Source: Thiothrix litoralis
GTDB taxonomy: Bacteria > Pseudomonadota > Gammaproteobacteria > Thiotrichales > Thiotrichaceae
DNA length: 64,000 bases
Reading direction: 5' to 3'
Assembly (NCBI RefSeq): GCF_017901135.1
Contig: NZ_CP072801.1
Span: 310,001 to 374,000, forward strand
The position numbers were made by a program, and so were the translations under genes. A model generated the notes under the pieces. The model was not told where the DNA came from. It did no database searches and saw only the letters and a program-made list of their open reading frames with translations. Below are positions 8,716 through 18,051 of this stretch, piece after piece (within the stretch, counting starts at the first letter, position 1; every line of letters begins with the position of its first letter).

Positions 8716-9654
8716 ATGAAGCGTTTGGGGTTAATCCTGTTGTTGGTATTACAGGGCGTGGCGATACCTGCCCGCTTGATGGCTGCGCCGGTACTGGAAG
8801 TGCAAAGCAGCTTCGTTATTCCGCCACACACGGTCAATGGCATCAAAATTGCCGAGCTGTCGGGGCTGGCGTGGGATAAAGATGAGCAATTACTCTACGC
8901 ACTTTCCGATAAAGGGCACATTTTTCACTTCCGCTTGGAACTGGAGGAGAATCGTATGGTGGCGGCTGAACCGCTGTATGCGGCGAATCTGACTGACACA
9001 GCGGGGGAACAGGTGAAAAAAGGGCGGCGTGATTCTGAAGGTTTGACCTTGCTCAATGCTACCAATGGCAAGCGCGGGGATACGCAATTGGTCGTTTCCT
9101 TTGAAGGCGATCCGCGCATTATCCGTTTCACCCCGGAAGGTCGTGCGATTAAAAATATTAAATTACCGACAGCATTGCGTGACAGAAGTGCCTATCAGCA
9201 CGGGAATGAGTCACTGGAATCGGTCACGTTTCACCCACGTTATGGTTTCATTACCGCGCCGGAGCAACCGCTCAAGGGGCAGCCACCCAATTTACATACC
9301 TTGTATTCCACTAAGGGGCAGCGCTGGTCTTTTATGGCTTACCCTGCAAAAAATAGCGGCATCAGTGGCTTGGAAACCCTGCCAAATGGTAATCTGCTGA
9401 TTCTGGAGCGGGCGTGGTCGGGCATTCTTAACCCGTTGGTGGTGAGCTTGCGTTACCTCGATTTCAAACAGTGCTCCAAGGCCGGGGCGTGCGAGGTGCA
9501 GAACTTGAAAGTGCTGTCCAATTATTTGCTGGTGGATAACTTTGAGGGGCTAACTTATCTTCAGGGCAATCAGTATTTAATGGTCAGTGATGATGCCGAT
9601 GAGGAGTTCTTGTCAACCAAACTGATGTTGTTTACCCTTGATGAAGGGACGTGA
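8716..9654 (+). CDS. Exported esterase-like phytase-family protein
   Basis: The 312-residue product begins with a signal peptide, MKRLGLILLLVLQGVAIPAR followed by LMAAP, with likely cleavage after MAA. The rest matches the 'esterase-like activity of phytase' family. Visible pieces are ELSGLAWDKDEQLLYALSDKG, RRDSEGLT, NESLESVTFHPRYGF, SGLETLPNGNLLILER and FEGLTYLQGNQYLMVSDD. Members are beta-propellers proposed to hydrolyse phosphate esters in the periplasm; the activity here is untested. I took the ATG at 8716 because it starts the signal peptide and has GGAG eight bases before it. Frame-open sequence upstream to 8638 encodes no signal. A bidirectional terminator follows. Confidence 0.85.
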   Translation: MKRLGLILLLVLQGVAIPARLMAAPVLEVQSSFVIPPHTVNGIKIAELSGLAWDKDEQLLYALSDKGHIFHFRLELEENRMVAAEPLYAANLTDTAGEQVKKGRRDSEGLTLLNATNGKRGDTQLVVSFEGDPRIIRFTPEGRAIKNIKLPTALRDRSAYQHGNESLESVTFHPRYGFITAPEQPLKGQPPNLHTLYSTKGQRWSFMAYPAKNSGISGLETLPNGNLLILERAWSGILNPLVVSLRYLDFKQCSKAGACEVQNLKVLSNYLLVDNFEGLTYLQGNQYLMVSDDADEEFLSTKLMLFTLDEGT

Positions 9655-9662
9655 TGCATCCC

Positions 9663-9699
9663 AATGCCCCCTGATCTTGTCGATTTCGGGGGCATTTTT
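9663..9699. terminator. Bidirectional terminator between the phytase-like gene and thiC
   Basis: AATGCCCCC (9663-9671) pairs with GGGGGCATT (9688-9696) and is followed by TTT. It lies between two convergent genes and can serve both. Confidence 0.8.
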
Positions 9700-9708
9700 A
9701 GGGTCGGC

Positions 9709-11700
<1,992 letters not shown>

Positions 11701-11824
11701 GTTACACTGTAACAGATTCAACACGAATCAGGTATAACCCGGCAAACTGTCGGCAGAATAGCGTTATTTAATCTGGTTGACATCCTCCCCTCCCTAAAGG
11801 AAGGGGATTCCTACTGCATTCAGC

Positions 11825-11830
11825 TAGATA
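11825..11830 (+). repeat. Target-site duplication, left copy (TAGATA)
   Basis: TAGATA flanks the left end of the ISNCY-type element and is repeated at 13660-13665 directly after its right end. Removing the element and one copy restores a continuous tnpB 3' end. Confidence 0.7.
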
Positions 11831-13659
11831 GTGTCTGACCGGAAACCCTAAAACCCTTTTCCGATCAAGATGCTACGCCCGTTTTCCTTGCCCTAAGATT
11901 TCCCGGAAGCAGGCCAGAAAGCTGCAAAAGCGCCCAAAATAGGGCAAAATAGGGCATCCATCCGCCAAACTTCGCAGGAGACACACGATGCGTGAAGTGA
12001 TCGCCCGCCAACTTCGCCTGGGTCACGCTGACATCGGCAGGCTGACCTTCAACCCACGTTCGCGGGACGACATCCCGCAGGTGTTGCAAGGGCTGCAATA
12101 CATTTATGTGACAGACGAACTGCGTGAGGCGGTGTTTGCGGTGCTGGAAAAGCGGGTTCCGGCGGAGGTGGACGCCAGCCGTGGACGCCCCGGCATGGAT
12201 CTGTGGAATGCGCTGGTGCTGGCGACATTGCGGGTGAACCTGAACTGGGACTATGACCGGCTGCTGGAGATGGCGAACCAGCACCGCAGCATCCGTCAGA
12301 TGCTGGGGCATGGTTTCTGGGATGATGACGATGAGTACAAGCTGCAAACGGTCAAGGACAACGCCGCTCTGGTGGACGAAGCCAGCCTGCAACGCATCAA
12401 CCAGTTGGTGGTGGAGGCCGGTCACAAGCTGCTAAAAAAAAGCCGCGCCGCTGAGCGCCCGTTGTGACTCCTTCGTGGTGGAAAGCAACATCCACTACCC
12501 GACCGACATCAACCTGTTGTACGACGCGGTGCGTTGTTCGGTGCGCACGGTGGCCGATTGGTGTGAAGGGCACGGCGACAGCCGCTGGCGGCAATGGCAG
12601 TACAATCTCCGCCAGGTGAAGAAAGCCTGCCGTCATGCGCAGAAGCTCAAGCACTCCAGCTCCCAAGACCCGGACAAGCAGGCCACCCGGCAACAGGCCA
12701 TCCGTGACGCCCACCACACCTACCTGGGCCTGTGCGCCGCGCTGTTGTCGAAAGTGGAGGAAACGGTGGCTGACCTGCCCCTCAGCCTGCTGGACAGCCG
12801 GTCGGGCAACGACCTCCAGCGCTGGCTGGGGTACGGGTGGCATCAGGTTGACCTGGTGCGGCGGCGGGTGCTGGACGGGGAAACCATCCCCCACGGCGAC
12901 AAGATCTTCTCCCTCTTCGAGGATTACAGCGAATGGCTCAGCAAGGGCAAAGCCGGTGTGCCGGTGGAGCTGGGCCTGAACGTGTGCGTGATGGAATCGG
13001 CTGACGGCTTCATCCTCCACCACCAAGTGATGCAACACTGCCCCGACAGTGAGATTGCCGTGACCATGGTTAAGCAAGCCAAAGCGCTGTTCCCCTCCCT
13101 GAGCGCGTGCAGCTTTGACAAGGGGTTCCACTCACCGGCAGACCAGCGCGAACTGGCCGAACTGCTCGACCGGGTGGTGTTGCCGAAAAAGGCCGCTGGA
13201 GCCAGGCGGACACTGCCCGTGAAACCGACCCGGCGTTTGTCCAGGCCAGACGCCAGCACTCAGCGGTGGAATCCGGCATCAACGCACTGGAAGTCCATGG
13301 GCTGGACTATTGCCCCGACCGGGGGCTGGAACGCTTCAAGCGCTATGTGGCACTGGCGGTGGTGGGCAGGAACCTGCAAAAGGTCGGGCCATTTTACAGG
13401 CCAGGGCGTTGGAGGCCTTGCAGAAGGATGAACGCCGACGACAGCGCCAAGCCGCCTGAACCACCCCACAACGCCGACCGATGAGGGAAAATGCCGGGAA
13501 GGCAGGGCAGCCCCTGCACCGAAGGCAAGCCTGCGCTGCCAGCCATGCCTTGAAACCCAGCGTTTTACCCTCGTGCTTGCCAGAAGGTGGCGGGGAAAAC
13601 GGCTGCATGGACTAAAATTGGGCACTCGTGGCGGCAGGAAGGCTTTTTCGGTCAGACAC
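11831..13659 (+). mobile_element. ISNCY-type insertion sequence with inverted ends
   Basis: The element begins GTGTCTGACCGGAAA and ends TTTTTCGGTCAGACAC, giving imperfect terminal inverted repeats of about 15 bases. Flanking TAGATA copies are a six-base target duplication. Inside is one transposase gene, frameshifted three times. The element sits in the last codons of tnpB, so it arrived after the IS200/IS605-type element. The intact target duplication indicates no rearrangement since insertion. Confidence 0.82.
11988..13459 (+). pseudogene. ISNCY-family transposase, disrupted by three frameshifts
   Basis: Three frames together spell one transposase of about 490 residues. Frame one (11988-12467) has SRDDIPQVLQGLQYIYVT and GRPGMDLWNALVLATLRVNL. 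Frame two (from about 12440) has CDSFVVESNIHYPTDINLL, RRRVLDGETIPHGDKIFS, SKGKAGVPVELGLNV and CSFDKGFHSP. Frame three (from about 13190) has QHSAVESGINALEVHGLDYC and FKRYVALAVVGRNL. The breaks fall at A8 (12434-12441, seven expected), A5 (13186-13190, six expected) and G3 (13386-13388, four expected). The last frame ends with a stop at 13457-13459. As written it is inactive, unless slippage at the A-run joins frames one and two. Confidence 0.85.
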
Positions 13660-14828
13660 TAGATAGCTGACTGACTTCGGTGGGTTCCTGCTTCACAGAG
13701 CGGCTTAAGGCCGCATCTCCACAGGCTAACAAGCGGTATCCCCGCTCTAAAACATTGATCGCGCCGACATGATCGGCGTTATTTTCGTAATGGCATTGCA
13801 CACACACAAACCGCGCTTGCGTCTGACGATTGTCCGCCGCTACATGGTGACATTCGGGGCATTCCTGACTGGTGTAATGCGGTGGAACAGCGAATAATAT
13901 ACCGCCCTTCCATGCCATTTTATAATCCAGTTGCCGTCGAAATTCACCCCAACCTTGATCGAGAATGGCTTTGTTTAAGCCGGATTTCTGGGCAACGTTC
14001 TTGCCGGGGTTTTCCGCTGTGCCTGACGCTGACTTCGACATATTCCGTACCTGCAAATCTTCGATGAACACGAGCGCGTGGTTTTGGCTGAGCGTGGTCG
14101 TCGCCTTGTGCAGGAAATCGCGGCGGGCGTTGGCGATTTGCGTGTGAATTTTTTGAACGTTGGCTTGTGCCTTTTTCCAGTTGTTGCTGAATTTCTGTTT
14201 GTGCGCCATGCGCTGTTGGTATTTGGCGAGTTTCGCTTGTTTGTTCTTGAAGCTATTGCGTGGTTCGAGGTACGTACCGTCGGAGAACGTGGCAAAACGC
14301 GCTATACCCAGGTCGATGCCGATGGCTGTCGTGGCTTGAGAGGCGATTTTTTCCACTTCCCGCTGAGTTTGGATGCTGACAAACCATTGGCTGCCCTTGC
14401 TGGAAACCGTGACATTGCGCAGTTCTCCCAGCACATCGCGGCTGTTGCGGTAGCGTATCCAGCCCAGTTTCGGCAAGAAAAGTCGGCTATTGCCTGGGTC
14501 GAGCTTGATTTGTTTGGGGTCGGGGTAACGGAAGCTGTCACCGCTGCCTTTACGCTTGAAGCGGGGGGAAATCAGCACGTTTCGCGAAGAAGTTTTGGTA
14601 AGCCTTGTCGAGATCTTTGAGCGCGTGTTGCAGGGGATGGACAGGGGCATCTTTCAGCCACGGGGTTTCCACACCGTTGCGCCATGCGGTCAGGTGCTTG
14701 GCCATTGCGACGTAACCGATGAATTTTTCACCCGCTTCATGATTGGCTTGCTGCAACGCTAATGCCTTGTTGTAGGTGCACCTATTTCTCTCATTCGCCA
14801 ATACATTGAGCAGCAGCAGACACCACAC
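13652..14828 (-). pseudogene. tnpB: TnpB (IS200/IS605 type), frameshifted
   Basis: TnpB is an RNA-guided nuclease, the ancestor of Cas12. The N-terminal part (14828-14550) includes YNKALALQQANHEAGEKFI and ALKDLDKAYQNFFAKRADFP. The rest (about 14560-13652) includes PRFKRKGSGDSFRYP, the RuvC Asp in IGIDLGIARFATF, the Glu in LVFIEDLQVRNM, the zinc finger CPEC...CVQC and the final Asp in NNADHVGAINVL. Catalytic residues are intact. The two frames are separated at a C6 run (G6 at 14563-14568 on the plus strand, five expected). The usual first 20-30 residues are not recognisable. The last codons (Val-stop) come from the inserted IS. Confidence 0.85.
13660..13665 (+). repeat. Target-site duplication, right copy (TAGATA)
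   Basis: This is the second copy of the six-base sequence found at 11825-11830. It sits immediately after the right inverted repeat and lies inside the 3' end of tnpB. Confidence 0.7.
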
Positions 14829-14927
14829 TAAACACTCCGAACATAGGGCGGCTTCGCCACCCGCGCTATCCTCCCCGACCTGAAGGACGGGGTTTGCCGC
14901 GCAACCTGATCAAATCCCGGTACGCCC

Positions 14928-15386
14928 TCATGGATAACGAGGTTTGACTACTAGGACATCACAATCCGCCGATTTGACAATGGCATCGGCTGTCGAACCC
15001 AAAAACCCAAGAAAGCCTTTTTTACCACTGTGGGCAATCACAATCAGGTCAATCTGCTTGTCCTGGGAAAATGCCAGAATGGTGCTGGTGGTGAAGCCTT
15101 CCTCTATCGCTTGTTCAACGTTTAGTGGCAGTGTAAATTGCTTTGCCAACGTTTGCATGTTGGTGGTGGCATTGCTGAGTTGCTGCTGACGCAGTTCTTC
15201 GTTGAGGATCAGGCTGGACGGTTCACCAAAAGGCTCTGTCCCTAGCGGTACGTTCTCGACAACATGCAACAGGGTCAGTCGGGCATCGTAGTGTTCTGCC
15301 AACTCACGTGCTCGTTCAACCACCGGGGTGCTACTATCGGAAAAATCAATGGGGGCAAGTATATGTTGATAATCGAGCATAACCAT
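14928..15386 (-). CDS. Universal stress protein, UspA family
   Basis: This cytoplasmic 152-residue protein has a single Usp domain. It shows HILAPIDFSDSS at the N-terminus, ARLTLLHVVENVP, and the ATP-binding signature G-2x-G-9x-G-S/T in the segment from HSGKKGFLGF to LGSTADAIV, ending CDVLVVKP. That places it with ATP-binding Usp proteins, which help cells survive starvation or oxidative stress by unclear mechanisms. AAGGAG lies three bases before the ATG at 15386 and nine before a second ATG at 15380 (MLDYQHIL), so the shorter form may be the real one. It is monocistronic. Confidence 0.93.
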   Translation of the reverse strand: MVMLDYQHILAPIDFSDSSTPVVERARELAEHYDARLTLLHVVENVPLGTEPFGEPSSLILNEELRQQQLSNATTNMQTLAKQFTLPLNVEQAIEEGFTTSTILAFSQDKQIDLIVIAHSGKKGFLGFLGSTADAIVKSADCDVLVVKPRYP

Positions 15387-15505
15387 ATTCTCCTTTACAA
15401 ATTTTTTTGTCTGGCGTTACTATTATTTTAGTCTATCTGGCGGCATAGATGGGGAGTTTGAGCTATATTTTTAGTTGCCCTGATTGGTGTGTTGAAGGAG
15501 TGTCT

Positions 15506-15706
15506 GTGTTCAAGTGGTTTGTCAGTAGTGTTACCGATATTCTGATTGCGTTTGCCTTAGCGACATTGTTGTTGCTGTATGGTGTGATGAGTCATCCCGA
15601 AGTTTTTCCGCAGCATTTTTTCAAATATTGGACGGTGACTAATCCCTATGCTGCGCAAGAAGCAACTTCACAGCAGGTTTCTGCGGTTGCACAGGTGCAA
15701 CGCTAA
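15506..15706 (+). CDS. Small single-span membrane protein, unknown function
   Basis: This is a 66-residue protein starting at a GTG (15506) preceded by AAGGAG with five-base spacing. The open frame to 15449 lacks such a site. One membrane segment is clear at about residues 8-28 (SVTDILIAFALATLLLLYGV). It is followed by SHPEVFPQHFFKYWTVTNPY and a Gln/Ala-rich tail. I do not recognise a family. It sits 25 bases before rnpB, and the rnpB promoter overlaps its downstream spacer. Confidence 0.6.
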   Translation: MFKWFVSSVTDILIAFALATLLLLYGVMSHPEVFPQHFFKYWTVTNPYAAQEATSQQVSAVAQVQR

Positions 15707-15714
15707 CCTTTATC

Positions 15715-15723
15715 TGTTATGTT
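15715..15723 (+). promoter_or_regulatory. Extended -10 promoter of rnpB
   Basis: TGTTATGTT matches an extended -10 element (TGn followed by TATGTT at 15718-15723). It lies eight bases before the predicted 5' end of the RNA. No good -35 box is visible. Confidence 0.45.
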
Positions 15724-15731
15724 GCGCCCCA

Positions 15732-16080
<349 letters not shown>

Positions 16081-16282
16081 TACTTTTTCTTTACATCTTT
16101 TGTTTATTTGTCGTACATCTAATATTTAAAAAAATATAACGGCAATTTAACTGTTAATTAAAATTCTCACAAATATCTCTCAAGAAACTGATTTTTTTAA
16201 CAAAATCACCAATTGATTTTTGAGTATTTGTTTTGTTTTTGTTCTTGATTATTTTATTTGAAGCCATTTCTCCCTGATTTTA

Positions 16283-16311
16283 TTGACAGCATGGGGATGT
16301 CTGCCTATATT
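16283..16311 (+). promoter_or_regulatory. Main dcw operon promoter (sigma-70)
   Basis: A perfect TTGACA -35 box at 16283-16288 and TATATT at 16306-16311 are 17 bases apart. The start point would be near 16318, where the MraZ-type boxes begin. The 200 bases upstream (16081-16280) are strikingly AT-rich and contain no gene. Confidence 0.8.
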
Positions 16312-16319
16312 TCCCATAA

Positions 16320-16349
16320 GTGGAAAAAAGTGGAAGAAAGTGGGTGATT
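16320..16349 (+). promoter_or_regulatory. Three MraZ-type operator boxes, 10-bp period
   Basis: GTGGAAAAAA, GTGGAAGAAA and GTGGGTGATT follow one another exactly every ten bases, with TGG at 16321, 16331 and 16341. In E. coli MraZ binds TGGGN repeats with the same spacing upstream of its own gene. Their position over the expected start point suggests autorepression of the operon by MraZ. Confidence 0.72.
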
Positions 16350-16376
16350 TTCCCATTTTGAGTGGAATCAGGCAGC

Positions 16377-16829
16377 ATGTTTCGTGGTATTTCGAGTCTA
16401 TCTATTGATCCCAAAGGCAGGCTTGCTATGCCAGCGAAATACCGGGAAGCCGTTATGGAGGCGTCTGGTGGACAGGTTGTCATCACCGTCGACCACACAG
16501 ATAAATGCTTGCTCATCTATCCCATGGATCAGTGGCTGAAGGTGGAAAAAACCCTCATGTCACTTCCCAATATGAACCGCCGGGTACGCAATATGCAACG
16601 CCTGATTTTAGGTCATGCAGCAGAACTGGAACTCGATGCGCAAGGGCGGATTTTACTGCCTGCACCGCTGCGTGAGTACGCTGGTCTGGATAAAAAAGCA
16701 GTCTTGGTGGGACAGGCGAATAAACTAGAATTGTGGGATGCTGAGGTTTGGGATGTTGCTCGCGCTTCTTGGTTGCAGGAAGCACAGGATGATGAGGCGA
16801 ATGACATTTTGAATCAGGTTTCCATGTAA
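16377..16829 (+). CDS. mraZ: Transcriptional regulator MraZ
   Basis: MraZ is a ring-forming, AbrB-like DNA-binding protein that represses the dcw operon. The 150-residue product has the two tandem MraZ units with their DxxxR signatures: SIDPKGRLAMPAKYRE near residue 10 and ELDAQGRILLPAPLRE near residue 88. I chose the ATG at 16377 (MFRGISSLSID), the universal MraZ start; the frame extends upstream from a poorer codon. It is the first gene of the operon and ends 14 bases before rsmH. The boxes at 16320-16349 are probably its targets. Confidence 0.95.
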   Translation: MFRGISSLSIDPKGRLAMPAKYREAVMEASGGQVVITVDHTDKCLLIYPMDQWLKVEKTLMSLPNMNRRVRNMQRLILGHAAELELDAQGRILLPAPLREYAGLDKKAVLVGQANKLELWDAEVWDVARASWLQEAQDDEANDILNQVSM

Positions 16830-16843
16830 GGACGATAAATATA

Positions 16844-17782
16844 GTGATTGATCCGCAGTGGAAACATGACACGGTGCTGTTGCAGGCAGCCGTGTCGGCC
16901 TTGAATGTCCAAAGTGCAGGCATTTATATTGATGGCACTTATGGTCGGGGGGGGCATTCCGCCCTTATTCTGGAATATCTGGGTGTCAACGGTCGCTTGA
17001 TTGTGATCGATAAGGATCCCGTGGCCATTGAGCACGCTCGCCAACGCCATGCGGGCGATCCGCGCGTTCATGTGTGGCATGGTTCGTTTCGGGATTTCCC
17101 GGAAGCGCTGGTGGATGCCGGTATTACCGGAAACATTCAGGGTATTTTGCTGGATCTCGGGGTTTCCTCCCCACAATTGGATGATGCAGGGCGTGGTTTC
17201 AGCTTCATGCGTGAAGGACAGTTGGACATGCGGATGGATACCTCCCGTGGTGAGAGCGCCGCGCAGTGGTTAAACCGGGCAGATGAGCCGGATATTGCGG
17301 ATGTCCTCTGGCGTTACGGTGAAGAACGTTTCTCACGTCAAATAGCCAAGGAAATTGTCCGCACCCGTGTACAAAGCCCCCTAGAAACCACGACACAACT
17401 AGCAGAGTTGATCGCCAGTGTGATACGCAAACGCGAGCCGGGCAAAAATCCGGCTACCCGTAGTTTTCAGGCCATACGCATCAAGGTAAATCAGGAGCTG
17501 GATGATGTTGAAGCGTGTTTGCAACAAACCCTTGAGTCCCTTGCCCCCGGCGGACGTTTGGTCGTCATCAGTTTCCATTCACTGGAAGACCGCATCGTCA
17601 AACATTTTTTCCGCGACGTTTCTTCGCCGCCGCGCTTGCCGAAGGGCTTGCCGGTAATGCCCGAGTTTATCCAGCCCCCCATGCGTACCATTGGTAAAGC
17701 CATCCGTGCTTCAGCGTCGGAAGTGCAAGACAATGTCCGCGCCCGCAGCGCCATTATGCGTATAGGGGAGCGTACTGCATGA
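16844..17782 (+). CDS. rsmH: 16S rRNA (cytosine1402-N4)-methyltransferase RsmH
   Basis: RsmH methylates N4 of C1402 in the 16S rRNA decoding centre using SAM. The 312-residue protein starts at GTG 16844. It shows HDTVLLQAAV, the SAM-binding loop YIDGTYGRGGHS, ILLDLGVSSPQLDDAGRGFS, and the family block FQAIRIKVNQEL followed by GGRLVVISFHSLEDRIVK. Length and motifs match MraW/RsmH. It is the second dcw gene and overlaps ftsL by four bases. Confidence 0.97.
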   Translation: MIDPQWKHDTVLLQAAVSALNVQSAGIYIDGTYGRGGHSALILEYLGVNGRLIVIDKDPVAIEHARQRHAGDPRVHVWHGSFRDFPEALVDAGITGNIQGILLDLGVSSPQLDDAGRGFSFMREGQLDMRMDTSRGESAAQWLNRADEPDIADVLWRYGEERFSRQIAKEIVRTRVQSPLETTTQLAELIASVIRKREPGKNPATRSFQAIRIKVNQELDDVEACLQQTLESLAPGGRLVVISFHSLEDRIVKHFFRDVSSPPRLPKGLPVMPEFIQPPMRTIGKAIRASASEVQDNVRARSAIMRIGERTA

Positions 17783-18051
17783 GTCGTGGCAGCTTGTTAG
17801 GCTTGTTACTGCTGTATTTGCTGGTGATTGGCATGGCGCTGCTGGTGGTGGCTAACCGCCACCATTCGCGTGAATTGTTTGCGGAGTTACAACGTCTGGA
17901 AAAAGAACGGGATGAACTGAGCGCTGACTGGAGCCGTTTGAAATTGGAGCAAAGTACATTGTTGAATCAGGTGCACGTGGAAAGCCGTTCCAAAGAGGTG
18001 CTAAAGATGCAAAAGCCTACTGCTGATAATATCAAGGTGATACACGAGTGA
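17779..18051 (+). CDS. ftsL: Cell division protein FtsL
   Basis: FtsL is a small bitopic divisome protein that, with FtsB and FtsQ, activates FtsWI. The 90-residue product has a short cytoplasmic start and a membrane span at about 5-24 (LLGLLLLYLLVIGMALLVVA). A periplasmic coiled coil follows (LFAELQRLEKERDELSADW), with the conserved LKLEQSTL region. Sequence identity in this family is low, so the call relies on topology and on its place between rsmH and ftsI. Start and stop overlap both neighbours by four bases. Confidence 0.92.
   Translation: MSRGSLLGLLLLYLLVIGMALLVVANRHHSRELFAELQRLEKERDELSADWSRLKLEQSTLLNQVHVESRSKEVLKMQKPTADNIKVIHE

Larger units (their letters stand above)
11778..14895 (-). 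mobile_element. IS200/IS605-type tnpB-only element, interrupted by a nested IS
   Basis: Two related subterminal hairpins bracket a tnpB gene. The left end (minus-strand sense) is CCCCGTCC-TTCA-GGTCGGGG at 14892-14873. The right end is CCCCTTCC-TTTA-GGGAGGGG at 11806-11787. Both are followed by AGGAT in the same orientation. No tnpA is present, so this would be a non-autonomous IS1341-like derivative. An 1,829-base ISNCY-type element (11831-13659) lies between tnpB and the right hairpin. Exact cleavage sites cannot be fixed from sequence alone. Confidence 0.7.

Noticed and set aside
12397..13131. Minus-strand frame of 244 codons within the ISNCY element
   Set aside because: It overlaps the transposase on the other strand, and the family match is only on the plus strand.
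16320..16349. CRISPR-like short repeats
   Set aside because: The period is only 10 bases with three units; it fits MraZ boxes and not a repeat-spacer array. No CRISPR array is seen anywhere in the window.
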